A DNA stretch of 12,436 nt from Lachnospiraceae bacterium (GCA_024691045.1 JAILOC010000063.1:1-12436); one strand, 5' to 3'; positions 4,944 to 12,436 are shown, counted from the first letter of the stretch. Made by a program: numbers and translations. The notes: generated by a model from the sequence alone, not told the origin.

Positions 4944-7900
4944 ATGGGGAAATTTGGGAGTGGAAAATTCAAGAACTCTCCTATTGGGACAATACTCATT
5001 GTTTTCTTTTGTATTGTCGTTAATTTTGTGGGCAAGCATATTGCCGTAAAATACGATCTTCCCCTCTGGCTCGATTCTCTCGGGACTGTCTTCGCAGCAT
5101 ATGTACTCGGCCCCGTCAGCGGTGCGATAATCGGATGCACCGGCAATATCATCTATTCATTCTGGGATGCCAATTCACTCGCATACAGCCTTACAAGCAT
5201 TTATATAGGCGCAAGCATGGGCGTTGCCGCAAGGAAGAAATACTTCGAGACCTTCTTCGGTGCGACTACGGTTGCGGGCGGTGTCACCATCGGCTCAGTA
5301 TTTGTTTCGACGATCCTGAACCTGTCATTCTACGGGGGCTACACCGGCAATGTCTGGGGCGACGGCGTCGTCAATTTCCTCATAGACAGGAATATCCCCA
5401 AGTTCATAGCATCGACCATAGGCGAGATGTATCTGGACTTTCTCGACAAGATCATCACCGTTCTGTTCATGTATTTCCTGATCAAGTTCGTAAGGGCATT
5501 CAGAAGACAGAAGGAAATAGATGATGCTCTCAAAGCTTCCGCAAAGGCGGGCTTTCTGATCGCGCTGATCCTTGCGGGATCTCTTTCGCCTGCCATAAGA
5601 ACAGAAGCTGCAGGCAGGAACACCGTTACGTATATCCAGAGAATCTTTAATGCGGACAACGGACTTCCCTGCGGACATGCCAACGACATCGTCCAGACCA
5701 ATGACGGGATCCTCTGGGTGGGAAGCTATTCGGGACTTTACAGATATAACGGAAGCTCCTTCCGCTTTATGGAGGAGTTCGATAATGTCAAGAATGTCAA
5801 CTGTCTCTACGTGGACGAAGAGGGCAGGCTCTGGATCGGAACCAACGACAGCGGTGTGGTAATCGCAATAGGCTCCGAGCAGGTCAACATTCTCAATACC
5901 ACCAAAGGACTTCCTTCAGACTCCGTAAGAAGCATCGTGCAGAGCTCGGATGGTGATTACTATATCGGAACTTCGGATCAGATGGTCGTTGTGCGCCTTA
6001 AGAACGGCATCACCATCTCTGACGAATTCCCAGGGATCCGATATGCGCAGAGCATAGCCGCTGACAGAAACGGCTATGTTGCGGCCGTAACAGCAGAGGG
6101 ACGTCTGTATCTGATCAAAGAAGGAAAGGTGATCTGCGAGGTTCCGAAGTTTGACGAAAGGACCTTCTATTCAGCCTGTGAATTCAGCAGTGAAGGGATC
6201 CTCTATGCCGGAACTACGGACGGCAGGGTCATGATGTTCAAGATCATGAATGATACCGCCTCGATAACCCATACACAGGCTTGTTCGGGTCTATCCGAGA
6301 TCAACAGGATCTATTTCACCGATACCGATACATGGGTTCTTTCGGATAACGGCATCGGAAGGATTCACGGCAATTCCTTCACCCCCGTTCCCACGGGTGA
6401 TTACAATTCATCCATCGAGAGAATGTGTGTCGACTATCAGGGTAACCTCTGGTTCGCATCGACAAGGCACGGACTTCTCCAGCTTTCCGAGTCGTGCTTT
6501 TCGGATCTGTATACTCTTTACGGCATCAACAGTGCGGTGGTAAATACAACGGCAATCCAAGAGGGCCTGCTATATATAGGTGCGGATAACGGACTTACGG
6601 AGGTTCATCTTTCGTCGGGTTCGCTTCGCCGTGACGAAATGACAGAAATGCTGAGCGGTGTCCGCATCAGATGCATACTTTCGGATTCTTCGGGCAATCT
6701 GTGGCTTTGCACATACGGCAAGGGACTCATCTGCCGGACGAAAAGAGGCGAGATCATTTTCTACAATTCCGAAGAGTACGGGATTGGAAACAGGGTAAGA
6801 GGATGCATTGAGATGTCCGACGGAAGCATTGCCGTCAGCGCAGACTCGGGTCTTTCCATTATCCGTAACGGCAAGGTCATAAACACTATCCCCTACGGCG
6901 ACGAACTCGGATCATCACAGATACTTTCTCTCTGCGAATATTCGGACGGCAAGCTTTATCTCGGAACCGACGGAAACGGGATAAGGATATATGAAAACGG
7001 GGAGATAACGGGACAGCTGACCAAGGAAGACGGACTCGGCTCCGGAGTCATCCTCAAGATGATCTATGACAAAGAATATGATGTGATGTTCATTGTCACC
7101 AGCAACTGCCTCTGCTATATGAAAAAGTCCGTCCTTACGCAGGTGAGCGGATTCCCTTATTCCAATAATTATGACATCGTACTCGATAACGACGGTGAAG
7201 CATTCGTTCTCGGAAGTGCGGGAATATACGTCGTCCGTAAAGAGGCCCTTTTGTCGGATGAACCTGTCGAATATATGCTCCTTAATTCCAGGCTCGGACT
7301 TCGCGGTGCGCTTACCGCCAATTCATGGAATGAAGTCACGGAGGACGGAGATCTGTATCTGTCCACTGACCGCGGCGTCATCAAGGTCAACCTCGATAAT
7401 TACAGATCCGTCAGACGCGCTTACAGACTGATGGTTTCGAAGGTCATCCTCGACGGAAAGCCCGTTTCTATCGAAAGAGGCAACAGGCTCATCGTCGACA
7501 AGGATGTTAATACCATCGAGTTCGTTCCGGAGATAGTCAATTTCTCGCTCGAAGATCCTAAGGTGTCGTATTATCTTGAAGGCGTCGACGGAAGCTACAA
7601 GACCGTTCCCCAGAGCGAGCTTTCAAGTGCGATATATACGAATCTTCCCTCCGGTGAATATGTATTCCACATCGCGATAATAGACGAAGAGACCGGAAGC
7701 ATCCTCGAGGAAAGCTCGTACGGCTTCGTAAAAGAAAACTCGATCTACGACAATAACTGGTTCATGTTCTACATGCTCTTCGTCGGCGGACTCTTCGTCG
7801 GATGGGCAACCTGGTTCTACACCAGATACTGGGCACAGAAGAAGATTACCATGCAGCAGCAGAGACTCACCCTCGCCCTCAAGCAGGTAGAGATGGGTAA

Positions 7901-8501
7901 CGAGACCATCATGGCTATCGCAAGGACAGTTGACGCGAAGGATTCGATGACGAGCAGGCATTCCCAGAGAGTATCCGAGTACTCCGTCCTTATTGCCAGA
8001 AAGATGGGCTTCTTCGAAGAGGAGATCGATAACCTCAGAAATGCCGCACTCCTTCACGACATCGGCAAGATCGGCATTCCCGATGCAATACTCAATAAGC
8101 CCGACAGGCTTACCGATGAAGAATACGCTAAGATGAAGGAACACACTACTCTCGGTGCGGAGATCCTCAAGGACTTCACACTTGTCGATCATGCTGCTGA
8201 GGGTGCGAAATACCACCACGAGCGCTATGACGGATCGGGATATCCCGAAGGCCTCAAGGGAGAGGATATACCTCTCTACGGAAGGATCATCGCGATAGCC
8301 GATGCATTCGATGCAATGACCGCAACCCGTGTTTACAGGAAGAGACTTTCCTTCGATCAGGTTATGAAGGAGCTTGAAGACGGACGCGGAAAACAGTTCG
8401 ATCCCGTGCTTCTCGATCTGTTCCTCGAGATGATCGGTGACGGCGATATAGACGTTGAAACTCTTTATACTGATCCGGAGGCTGTAAATGGAAGCCGCTG
8501 A
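4944..8501 (+). CDS. ECF-S-like / propeller / HD-GYP transmembrane sensor
   Basis: A 1185-residue multidomain receptor predicted to hydrolyse c-di-GMP. Residues 14-185 form a polytopic membrane domain resembling ECF-transporter S components (PLWLDSLGTVFAAYVLGPVSG at 40-60, NIIY at 68-71, FYGGYTGNVWGD at 129-140). A basic cytosolic linker (184-201) leads to a seventh membrane segment (about 202-218). About 228-820 is an extracellular beta-propeller of two-component-regulator type, with repeated LWVGSYSGLYRY-, LWIGTNDSGV- and LYLGTDGNGI-like blades. A Y_Y_Y-type domain spans about 828-930, and a further membrane segment 938-960. A short helical linker precedes the HD-GYP domain (about 985-1165): H1006, HD at 1038-1039, K1042, H1067, HH at 1091-1092, the DGSGYPEGLKG signature (1096-1106) and D1120. 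Topology is consistent: six helices, one out, propeller outside, one in, catalysis inside. The start has no Shine-Dalgarno but sits 2-4 bases after a predicted transcription start. The 3' end overlaps the next gene by 14 bases. All HD-GYP metal ligands checked are present, so activity is expected. The ligand is unknown. Confidence 0.92.
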   Translation: MGKFGSGKFKNSPIGTILIVFFCIVVNFVGKHIAVKYDLPLWLDSLGTVFAAYVLGPVSGAIIGCTGNIIYSFWDANSLAYSLTSIYIGASMGVAARKKYFETFFGATTVAGGVTIGSVFVSTILNLSFYGGYTGNVWGDGVVNFLIDRNIPKFIASTIGEMYLDFLDKIITVLFMYFLIKFVRAFRRQKEIDDALKASAKAGFLIALILAGSLSPAIRTEAAGRNTVTYIQRIFNADNGLPCGHANDIVQTNDGILWVGSYSGLYRYNGSSFRFMEEFDNVKNVNCLYVDEEGRLWIGTNDSGVVIAIGSEQVNILNTTKGLPSDSVRSIVQSSDGDYYIGTSDQMVVVRLKNGITISDEFPGIRYAQSIAADRNGYVAAVTAEGRLYLIKEGKVICEVPKFDERTFYSACEFSSEGILYAGTTDGRVMMFKIMNDTASITHTQACSGLSEINRIYFTDTDTWVLSDNGIGRIHGNSFTPVPTGDYNSSIERMCVDYQGNLWFASTRHGLLQLSESCFSDLYTLYGINSAVVNTTAIQEGLLYIGADNGLTEVHLSSGSLRRDEMTEMLSGVRIRCILSDSSGNLWLCTYGKGLICRTKRGEIIFYNSEEYGIGNRVRGCIEMSDGSIAVSADSGLSIIRNGKVINTIPYGDELGSSQILSLCEYSDGKLYLGTDGNGIRIYENGEITGQLTKEDGLGSGVILKMIYDKEYDVMFIVTSNCLCYMKKSVLTQVSGFPYSNNYDIVLDNDGEAFVLGSAGIYVVRKEALLSDEPVEYMLLNSRLGLRGALTANSWNEVTEDGDLYLSTDRGVIKVNLDNYRSVRRAYRLMVSKVILDGKPVSIERGNRLIVDKDVNTIEFVPEIVNFSLEDPKVSYYLEGVDGSYKTVPQSELSSAIYTNLPSGEYVFHIAIIDEETGSILEESSYGFVKENSIYDNNWFMFYMLFVGGLFVGWATWFYTRYWAQKKITMQQQRLTLALKQVEMGNETIMAIARTVDAKDSMTSRHSQRVSEYSVLIARKMGFFEEEIDNLRNAALLHDIGKIGIPDAILNKPDRLTDEEYAKMKEHTTLGAEILKDFTLVDHAAEGAKYHHERYDGSGYPEGLKGEDIPLYGRIIAIADAFDAMTATRVYRKRLSFDQVMKELEDGRGKQFDPVLLDLFLEMIGDGDIDVETLYTDPEAVNGSR

Positions 8502-9693
8502 AAAGAAAAAGATCATATGGGTCGTGCTGGCATCCTTCATCTGCATCCTTGAGTTCTTCGCCTACAGGCATCTGGAAGAAAAGCTGGATTTCGGACACAA
8601 GGAGATCACGGTCGGACTGATCGTTGACGGAGACGAGAGCACGCCCTACAGTGAAAACTTCATACACGCGATGGATACGATGAAGGAAGAATTCGGCGAC
8701 GACATCGATATCATGATCAGATGCAATGTCCCCTACGAAGAGGTGGAGGATGTACTCAGGGAGCTTGTCGATAAAGGCTGCGACATAATCTTCACCAACA
8801 GTTACGGATACGGTGAAACCGTTAAAGAAATCGCCAAAGAGTACCCGGGCATACAGTTCTGTCAGGCAACCTGCGATAACGGTGACAGGGATATCGTATC
8901 GAATTACCACACCTTCATGGGTGAGATATACGAGGGCAGATACATTGCCGGAATGCTTGCGGGACTTAAACTGACCGAGCTTGTTGACAAGGGAGTCATC
9001 ATCCCCGAGGAAGCCTGGATCGGTTACGTAGGTGCATATCCCTATCCCGAAGTCATATCCGGATACACGGCATTTTTCCTCGGTGCAAGACAGACCTGTC
9101 CGAGCGTAAGGATGAGAGTCAGGTATACGAATACCTGGACGAGCTATATGAAGGAGAAGGAACTCGCCGGGATACTTATTGACGAAGGCTGCATAATCAT
9201 CTCACAGCATTCGGATACAATAGGTCCTGCGGTCATGTGTGAAAATGCCGCTTCGGATCATCCCGTTTACCATGTCGGATATAATCTCGATATGATAGAC
9301 GTTGCACCCACGACATCGCTCATCGGGACCAGGATAAACTGGACGCCTTACATCCGCGAAGCCATCAGGGCAACAATGAACGGACGCAAGATAGAAGAGG
9401 TCATACGCGGACATGTTCACGGAAATGACATCGGTGCGGGCTTTGAAAGAGGATGGGTCGAGATGCTCGAGCTCAATCCCGCGATCGCACCCGAGGGCGG
9501 AGCAGAGCTTGTAAACAAAACGATAGACGATTTCAAGAACGGAAGGGTCCATGTCTTCCATGGAGATTATATAGGACTCAATCCCGCAGATCCGTCCGAC
9601 TCCTGGAATCTGAATACCGAGTTCATTGAAAACAGCGAGCGTTCGGCTCCTTCGTTCAGATACATACTTAAGGATGTTATAATCGTAGAATAG
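8488..9693 (+). CDS. Membrane-anchored BMP-family (PnrA-like) binding protein
   Basis: A 401-residue protein of the BMP/PnrA-like substrate-binding family (PF02608 type), a periplasmic-binding-protein fold. Known members bind purine nucleosides (PnrA) or riboflavin (RfuA), or act as regulators (Bacillus Med). Residues 9-26 form an N-terminal membrane anchor after EKKK, with no lipobox cysteine. The binding domain runs about 38-365: ITVGLIVDGD (40-49), YSENFIHAMDTMKEEF (54-69), GCDIIFTNSYGYGE (97-110), EGRYIAGMLAGL (149-160), WIGYVGAYPYPEVISGYTAFFLGA (177-200) and GAGFERGWVEM (316-326), matching family landmarks such as the G-Y-AG-LAG block. The ATG at 8488 follows GGAGG (8477-8481) and overlaps the HD-GYP gene's end by 14 bases, indicating translational coupling. 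No ABC ATPase or permease follows, so a sensory rather than transport role is favoured. The ligand cannot be assigned. Confidence 0.87.
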   Translation: MEAAEKKKIIWVVLASFICILEFFAYRHLEEKLDFGHKEITVGLIVDGDESTPYSENFIHAMDTMKEEFGDDIDIMIRCNVPYEEVEDVLRELVDKGCDIIFTNSYGYGETVKEIAKEYPGIQFCQATCDNGDRDIVSNYHTFMGEIYEGRYIAGMLAGLKLTELVDKGVIIPEEAWIGYVGAYPYPEVISGYTAFFLGARQTCPSVRMRVRYTNTWTSYMKEKELAGILIDEGCIIISQHSDTIGPAVMCENAASDHPVYHVGYNLDMIDVAPTTSLIGTRINWTPYIREAIRATMNGRKIEEVIRGHVHGNDIGAGFERGWVEMLELNPAIAPEGGAELVNKTIDDFKNGRVHVFHGDYIGLNPADPSDSWNLNTEFIENSERSAPSFRYILKDVIIVE

Positions 9694-9738
9694 GAGCGGG
9701 ACAAAGCGGCATGATCAGTGTCAGGAAGTGAGGTCTGT

Positions 9739-10761
9739 ATGAAGATTGGAAAGCTGCTGCTTTCAGCCTCAGCATTTATCATATCATTACTTGCCTGTGC
9801 ACAGACGGCTATAGCTGCGCCCGTGCAGATGGCCGACGGACAGCTTTTCGACCTGCAGTATTATGCTGCTTCGAATCCGGATGTTGTAAGCGTCTTCGGA
9901 ACGGATCCGAATTACCTGTACCTGCACTACGCAGTATGTGGAAAGGCTGAAGGAAGGCTCCCTTATGCACAGGGCACGGCTGCATCACTTCCTGCGGCGG
10001 GAGCAGGCATAGCACAGACTCGGATAAATGTCTTCGGTGCACTCGTGGGACACGGCGAGATCTGTGAGAACGGACGCATCACTTCCCGGTCTCCCGGATA
10101 TATGCAGATAGAGACGCCCGAGTATATCATGACCGTCACCGGAAGCAGCATTAATTTCTACCGCGACGAATCGGTGCTTTTTGATGCGAACGCATATGCA
10201 ATGCTGAACCCGGATATTGCTGCGGTCTGCGGGACCGATAAGGCAGCCCTCTGGAACGAATACAAGACGGAAGGCGTATATCAGGGAAGGCAGGCTTTGG
10301 GGACGACTCTTAATGCCAACGCAAAGCTTATCATCATTCAGGTCGCTCAGGCCATAACAACTCCGAATATGACTACGGAGCAGAAGATACGTGCCGTGCA
10401 CGACTGGATGGCCGCTTATGCGTGCTATGATGAATCCTTCGCAGAGGCTTCACAGACTATCGAGGGCTTCATATACAACCGGACCGCAGTATGTGCGGGA
10501 TATGCGAAGACCTTCGAATACTTCATGGCCGTCCTCGGGATTCCCTGTGAGACAGTAAGGGGTATCGCAGACGGTGAAGAACATGCATGGAACAGGGTTG
10601 CGGCAGACGGAGTATGGCTCAGCATCGACGTTACATGGGACGATCCCGTCTATACGCTGAACGGAGTGCGCACAGACAGGGTTTCACGCGACTATTACCT
10701 GATCCCCGAAGCAAGAATGAATGCGGATCATTTCCCTGTTTCATACCATGATTTCTATTAA
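9739..10761 (+). CDS. Secreted transglutaminase-like protein with duplicated module
   Basis: A 340-residue exported protein. The signal sequence MKIGK + LLLSASAFIISLLAC is ambiguous: LLAC (17-20) could be a lipobox with lipid attachment at C20, or cleavage may follow AIA (24-26). A GTG at 9718 would add seven residues, but ATG 9739 is better placed after GTGAGG (9728-9733) and gives a normal signal peptide. Two copies of an FD-YY-NPDV-GTD-L-Y-G-GR module follow (about 36-74 and 147-184); such modules recur in clostridial surface proteins. A transglutaminase-like core (about 205-340, PF01841 type) has the triad C252 (TAVCAGYAKTF), H282 (GEEHAWNRV) and D297 (SIDVTWDDP). Members of this fold act as cysteine proteases, amidases or crosslinkers; which applies here is unknown. 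It lies 45 bases after the BMP gene with no terminator between, so it is probably in the HD-GYP operon. Confidence 0.88.
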   Translation: MKIGKLLLSASAFIISLLACAQTAIAAPVQMADGQLFDLQYYAASNPDVVSVFGTDPNYLYLHYAVCGKAEGRLPYAQGTAASLPAAGAGIAQTRINVFGALVGHGEICENGRITSRSPGYMQIETPEYIMTVTGSSINFYRDESVLFDANAYAMLNPDIAAVCGTDKAALWNEYKTEGVYQGRQALGTTLNANAKLIIIQVAQAITTPNMTTEQKIRAVHDWMAAYACYDESFAEASQTIEGFIYNRTAVCAGYAKTFEYFMAVLGIPCETVRGIADGEEHAWNRVAADGVWLSIDVTWDDPVYTLNGVRTDRVSRDYYLIPEARMNADHFPVSYHDFY

Positions 10762-10806
10762 CGCAGGCAATGCACTTTTAATAAAATAATTAAAGGAGCT
10801 GAAAAT

Positions 10807-12054
10807 ATGATTTACAAATGTAAAAACTGTGGCGGCGATATGGTGTTCGAGCCTTCGATCGGCAAGATGAAGTGCCCGTTCTGCGATTCCACCGAGTGCG
10901 AGGAAGCAAGCACCGGTTCCGAGATCAAGGACGGCGACGTTGCGACCGAGGAAACTGCTCAGGAGCTCGGATATTCCGCAGCCGGAAATCTACTGTGCCC
11001 CAATTGCGGATGTGAGATCGAGCTCGGCAAGTTCACATCTGCGCTCAGATGTCCTGCCTGCGATTCGAACATCATCGTCGATTCCAGGATGAAGGGAGAG
11101 TACAGGCCGGAATTCATGACTCCCTTCAAGATAGATGAGAAGAAAGCCAAGGATATGATCAGGCAGAAATTTGCTTCGATGAAATTCGCTCCCAGGGACC
11201 TTGTCAGCGAAGCAAGGCTCAAGAAGATCCAGGGCTGGTATATGCCCACCTGGTTCTATGATATGGATACTACACTTGACTATTTTGCGACCGGTATCCA
11301 GGAGAAAAAGGAAACAAAGGGAAATACGGAATATACCCATATAGATTCATACGATGTAAACCGAGTCATCGATGCGAAGTTTAACAAGCTCCCCGTAGAT
11401 GCTGCGGATGACCTTCCCGATCAGATGATGGATCTGCTCGCTCCATTTGATACCAAGGATTCAATGCCATACGATTCCAGATATATGTCCGGCTTCTATT
11501 CGGAGCAGTATAATCAGTCTGCCGATCAGCTTCGCGTAAGAGCGGAGCAGCAGGTTGAGCATTTCGGAAGAAGCATGTGTCAGGAGGAGGCTCAGAGCGG
11601 AGCTCACGGCAGGTACAACAGGACCGAGAATGAGAACCTCAAGGTCCGGTACAATGATGTAAGCACTCATTACGGCCTTATGCCCGTATGGAAGTATGAT
11701 TATTCATACAAGGATCAGCCTTATCCCTTCTATATTAACGGTCAGACCGGTAAGATCGTCGGAACCGCTCCGGTTGACCCGAAGAGAGTATGGTCATTCG
11801 CTGCCATTGTCGGTGCTGTCATCATTGCGGTCGGAATCCTTCTGTCCTTCCTGATGGATTTCAGCTTCTTCCTTCCCATCGTTGCAGGTATCATCATCGG
11901 ACTTATCGTGGGCTTCGTGAACATGAATCCCGCAGCGGGCAAAGTGACCGTCAATTCCGCAACATACGTCTCTCCCGGTGATAAGCAGATCAAGCTTTCC
12001 ACCGATGTATATAGGGGAAGAGAGACCAAAACGCGTCAGCTGAACAGTAATTGA
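10807..12054 (+). CDS. Double zinc-ribbon membrane protein, TFIIB-type ribbon
   Basis: A 415-residue protein of unknown function. Two Cys4 zinc ribbons lie at the N-terminus: C5/C8 with C23/C26 (YKCKNCGG, MKCPFCDS) and C64/C67 with C82/C85 (LLCPNCGC, LRCPACDS), separated by an acidic linker. A soluble region follows (about 100-325) with TPFKID (105-110), WYMPTWFYDMD (144-154) and GLMPVWKYDYSY (290-301). These resemble a widespread Firmicutes family often labelled 'TFIIB-type zinc ribbon-containing protein'. Two membrane helices are predicted at about 329-348 and 355-372, then a short tail. Both termini are likely cytoplasmic, consistent with zinc ribbons and no signal peptide. The start is set by AAAGGAG (10792-10798), eight bases before the ATG. 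It follows the transglutaminase gene by 45 bases without a terminator. A weak promoter (TTAACG, 18 bases, TAAAAT at 10782-10787) cannot be excluded. No transcription-factor role is implied by the family name. Confidence 0.85.
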   Translation: MIYKCKNCGGDMVFEPSIGKMKCPFCDSTECEEASTGSEIKDGDVATEETAQELGYSAAGNLLCPNCGCEIELGKFTSALRCPACDSNIIVDSRMKGEYRPEFMTPFKIDEKKAKDMIRQKFASMKFAPRDLVSEARLKKIQGWYMPTWFYDMDTTLDYFATGIQEKKETKGNTEYTHIDSYDVNRVIDAKFNKLPVDAADDLPDQMMDLLAPFDTKDSMPYDSRYMSGFYSEQYNQSADQLRVRAEQQVEHFGRSMCQEEAQSGAHGRYNRTENENLKVRYNDVSTHYGLMPVWKYDYSYKDQPYPFYINGQTGKIVGTAPVDPKRVWSFAAIVGAVIIAVGILLSFLMDFSFFLPIVAGIIIGLIVGFVNMNPAAGKVTVNSATYVSPGDKQIKLSTDVYRGRETKTRQLNSN

Positions 12055-12064
12055 TAAATAACCG

Positions 12065-12093
12065 TTGACAAATCCGCGCAAAGTGGGTATATT
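12065..12093 (+). promoter_or_regulatory. Sigma-A promoter of rpsT
   Basis: A perfect TTGACA (-35, 12065-12070), 17-base spacer and TATATT (-10, 12088-12093) give the strongest promoter in the window, as expected for a ribosomal protein gene. Transcription should start near 12100, leaving a leader of about 110 bases. It lies 11 bases after the stop of the zinc-ribbon gene; I see no terminator between them. Confidence 0.92.
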
Positions 12094-12110
12094 AGCAAAG
12101 TGTGTGATGT

Positions 12111-12162
12111 TTTAGCGTGCGTGTCTCGCTTTGAATGCATCCCGTCAATGCATTAGGCTAAA
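12111..12162 (+). promoter_or_regulatory. Structured leader of rpsT
   Basis: TTTAGC (12111-12116) pairs with GCTAAA (12157-12162), enclosing a perfect AATGCAT/ATGCATT hairpin (12134-12140 with 12148-12154, seven-base loop). The GTGCGTGTCTCGCTTTG side (12117-12133) may form an additional small arm. The fold sits between the promoter and the rpsT ribosome binding site with no T-run. S20 autoregulates its own translation in Escherichia coli, so a regulatory leader is plausible, but no match to a known leader class is claimed. Confidence 0.45.
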
Positions 12163-12211
12163 GTCACCGGCACTGTAATAACTTGTATTGAATATTTTTG
12201 GAGGTGTTACT

Positions 12212-12436
12212 TTGGCTAACATTAAGTCTGCTAAGAAGAGAGTACTTGTTGATCGCAGGAACGAAGAGAGAAATAAGGCTATCCGTTCATCTGCAAAGAC
12301 CGCGATCAAGAAGGTTTATTCTGCAGTAGAAGGCGGAGACAAGAGCGCAGCTGAAGCTGAGCTCAGGGAAGCTACCAAGACTCTTGAGATGGCTGCTACC
12401 AAGGGCGTATATCACAAGAACAACGTAGCTAACAAG
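12212..12436 (+). CDS. rpsT: 30S ribosomal protein S20, partial (5' part, 75 codons)
   Basis: A primary 16S rRNA-binding protein of the small subunit body. After the start codon the product begins ANIKSAKKRVLVDRRNEERN and continues with a helical Lys/Ala-rich body (KTAIKKVYSAVEGGD, AEAELREATKTLE, KGVYHKNNVANK), the classic S20 pattern. The window ends inside the gene, probably about ten to fifteen codons before the stop given the usual 85-90 residue length. The start is TTG at 12212, supported by GGAGGTG (12200-12206). No ATG lies in frame between the ribosome binding site and the conserved N-terminus. E. coli rpsT also uses TTG, so the weak start may be part of the gene's control. Confidence 0.96.
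   Translation, partial: MANIKSAKKRVLVDRRNEERNKAIRSSAKTAIKKVYSAVEGGDKSAAEAELREATKTLEMAATKGVYHKNNVANK

Noticed and set aside
7623..8546. Long minus-strand open frame (307 codons) under the HD-GYP region
   Set aside because: It is antisense to the HD-GYP domain, whose motifs are intact. The product shows no recognisable domain and there is no ribosome binding site. It is a codon-bias shadow.
9718..9738. GTG start giving seven extra residues for the transglutaminase-like protein
   Set aside because: ATG 9739 has GTGAGG at good spacing and starts a normal signal peptide. The extension would place MSGSEVC before it.

Overview
The window looks like chromosomal DNA of an anaerobic Firmicute of the class Clostridia, probably close to Lachnospiraceae or Oscillospiraceae. 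The reasons are strong GGAGG-type ribosome binding sites, consensus sigma-A promoters, U-tailed intrinsic terminators, single-membrane surface proteins (propeller/HD-GYP, anchored BMP, transglutaminase-like) and bacterial-type TpiA and S20. The family placement is a guess. All seven complete genes and the one partial gene lie on the + strand. I see no IS element, phage gene, CRISPR array or intact tRNA/rRNA.

Layout. 1-173: an intergenic stretch holding three consecutive stem-loops, ending at the tpiA ribosome binding site. 174-969: tpiA (triosephosphate isomerase) and its terminator. 969-2124: an extended -10 promoter and a membrane-anchored leucine-rich-repeat protein. 2205-2987: an esterase-D-like alpha/beta hydrolase. 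3062-4904: a self-contained unit made of a consensus promoter, a leader that reads as a yybP-ykoY manganese riboswitch with an overlapping intrinsic terminator, a flotillin/SPFH gene and a strong terminator. 4906-12054: a second unit made of a promoter carrying palindromes and four closely packed genes. These encode a 1185-residue HD-GYP sensor with an ECF-S-like membrane domain and an extracellular propeller, a membrane-anchored BMP-family binding protein (14-nt overlap), a secreted transglutaminase-like protein, and a double zinc-ribbon membrane protein. 12065-12436: a consensus promoter, a structured leader and the start of rpsT (ribosomal protein S20) with a TTG start, cut by the window end.

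How the parts work together. The 3062-4904 unit appears to make a flotillin-like membrane scaffold conditional on Mn2+. The aptamer-closing helix P1 and the terminator stem use the same bases, so ligand binding should turn transcription on. The 4906-12054 unit looks like a surface-sensing c-di-GMP pathway. The membrane and extracellular domains would sense a ligand, possibly with the BMP protein, whose family binds nucleosides and related small molecules and which has no ABC transporter genes beside it. The cytoplasmic HD-GYP domain would degrade c-di-GMP, and the secreted transglutaminase-like protein could be an output at the cell surface. The pathway itself is inference; the domain order and gene packing are seen directly.

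Most notable points: the manganese-type riboswitch in front of a flotillin gene rather than a metal exporter, the ECF-S-like/propeller/HD-GYP architecture, and its predicted leaderless transcript.
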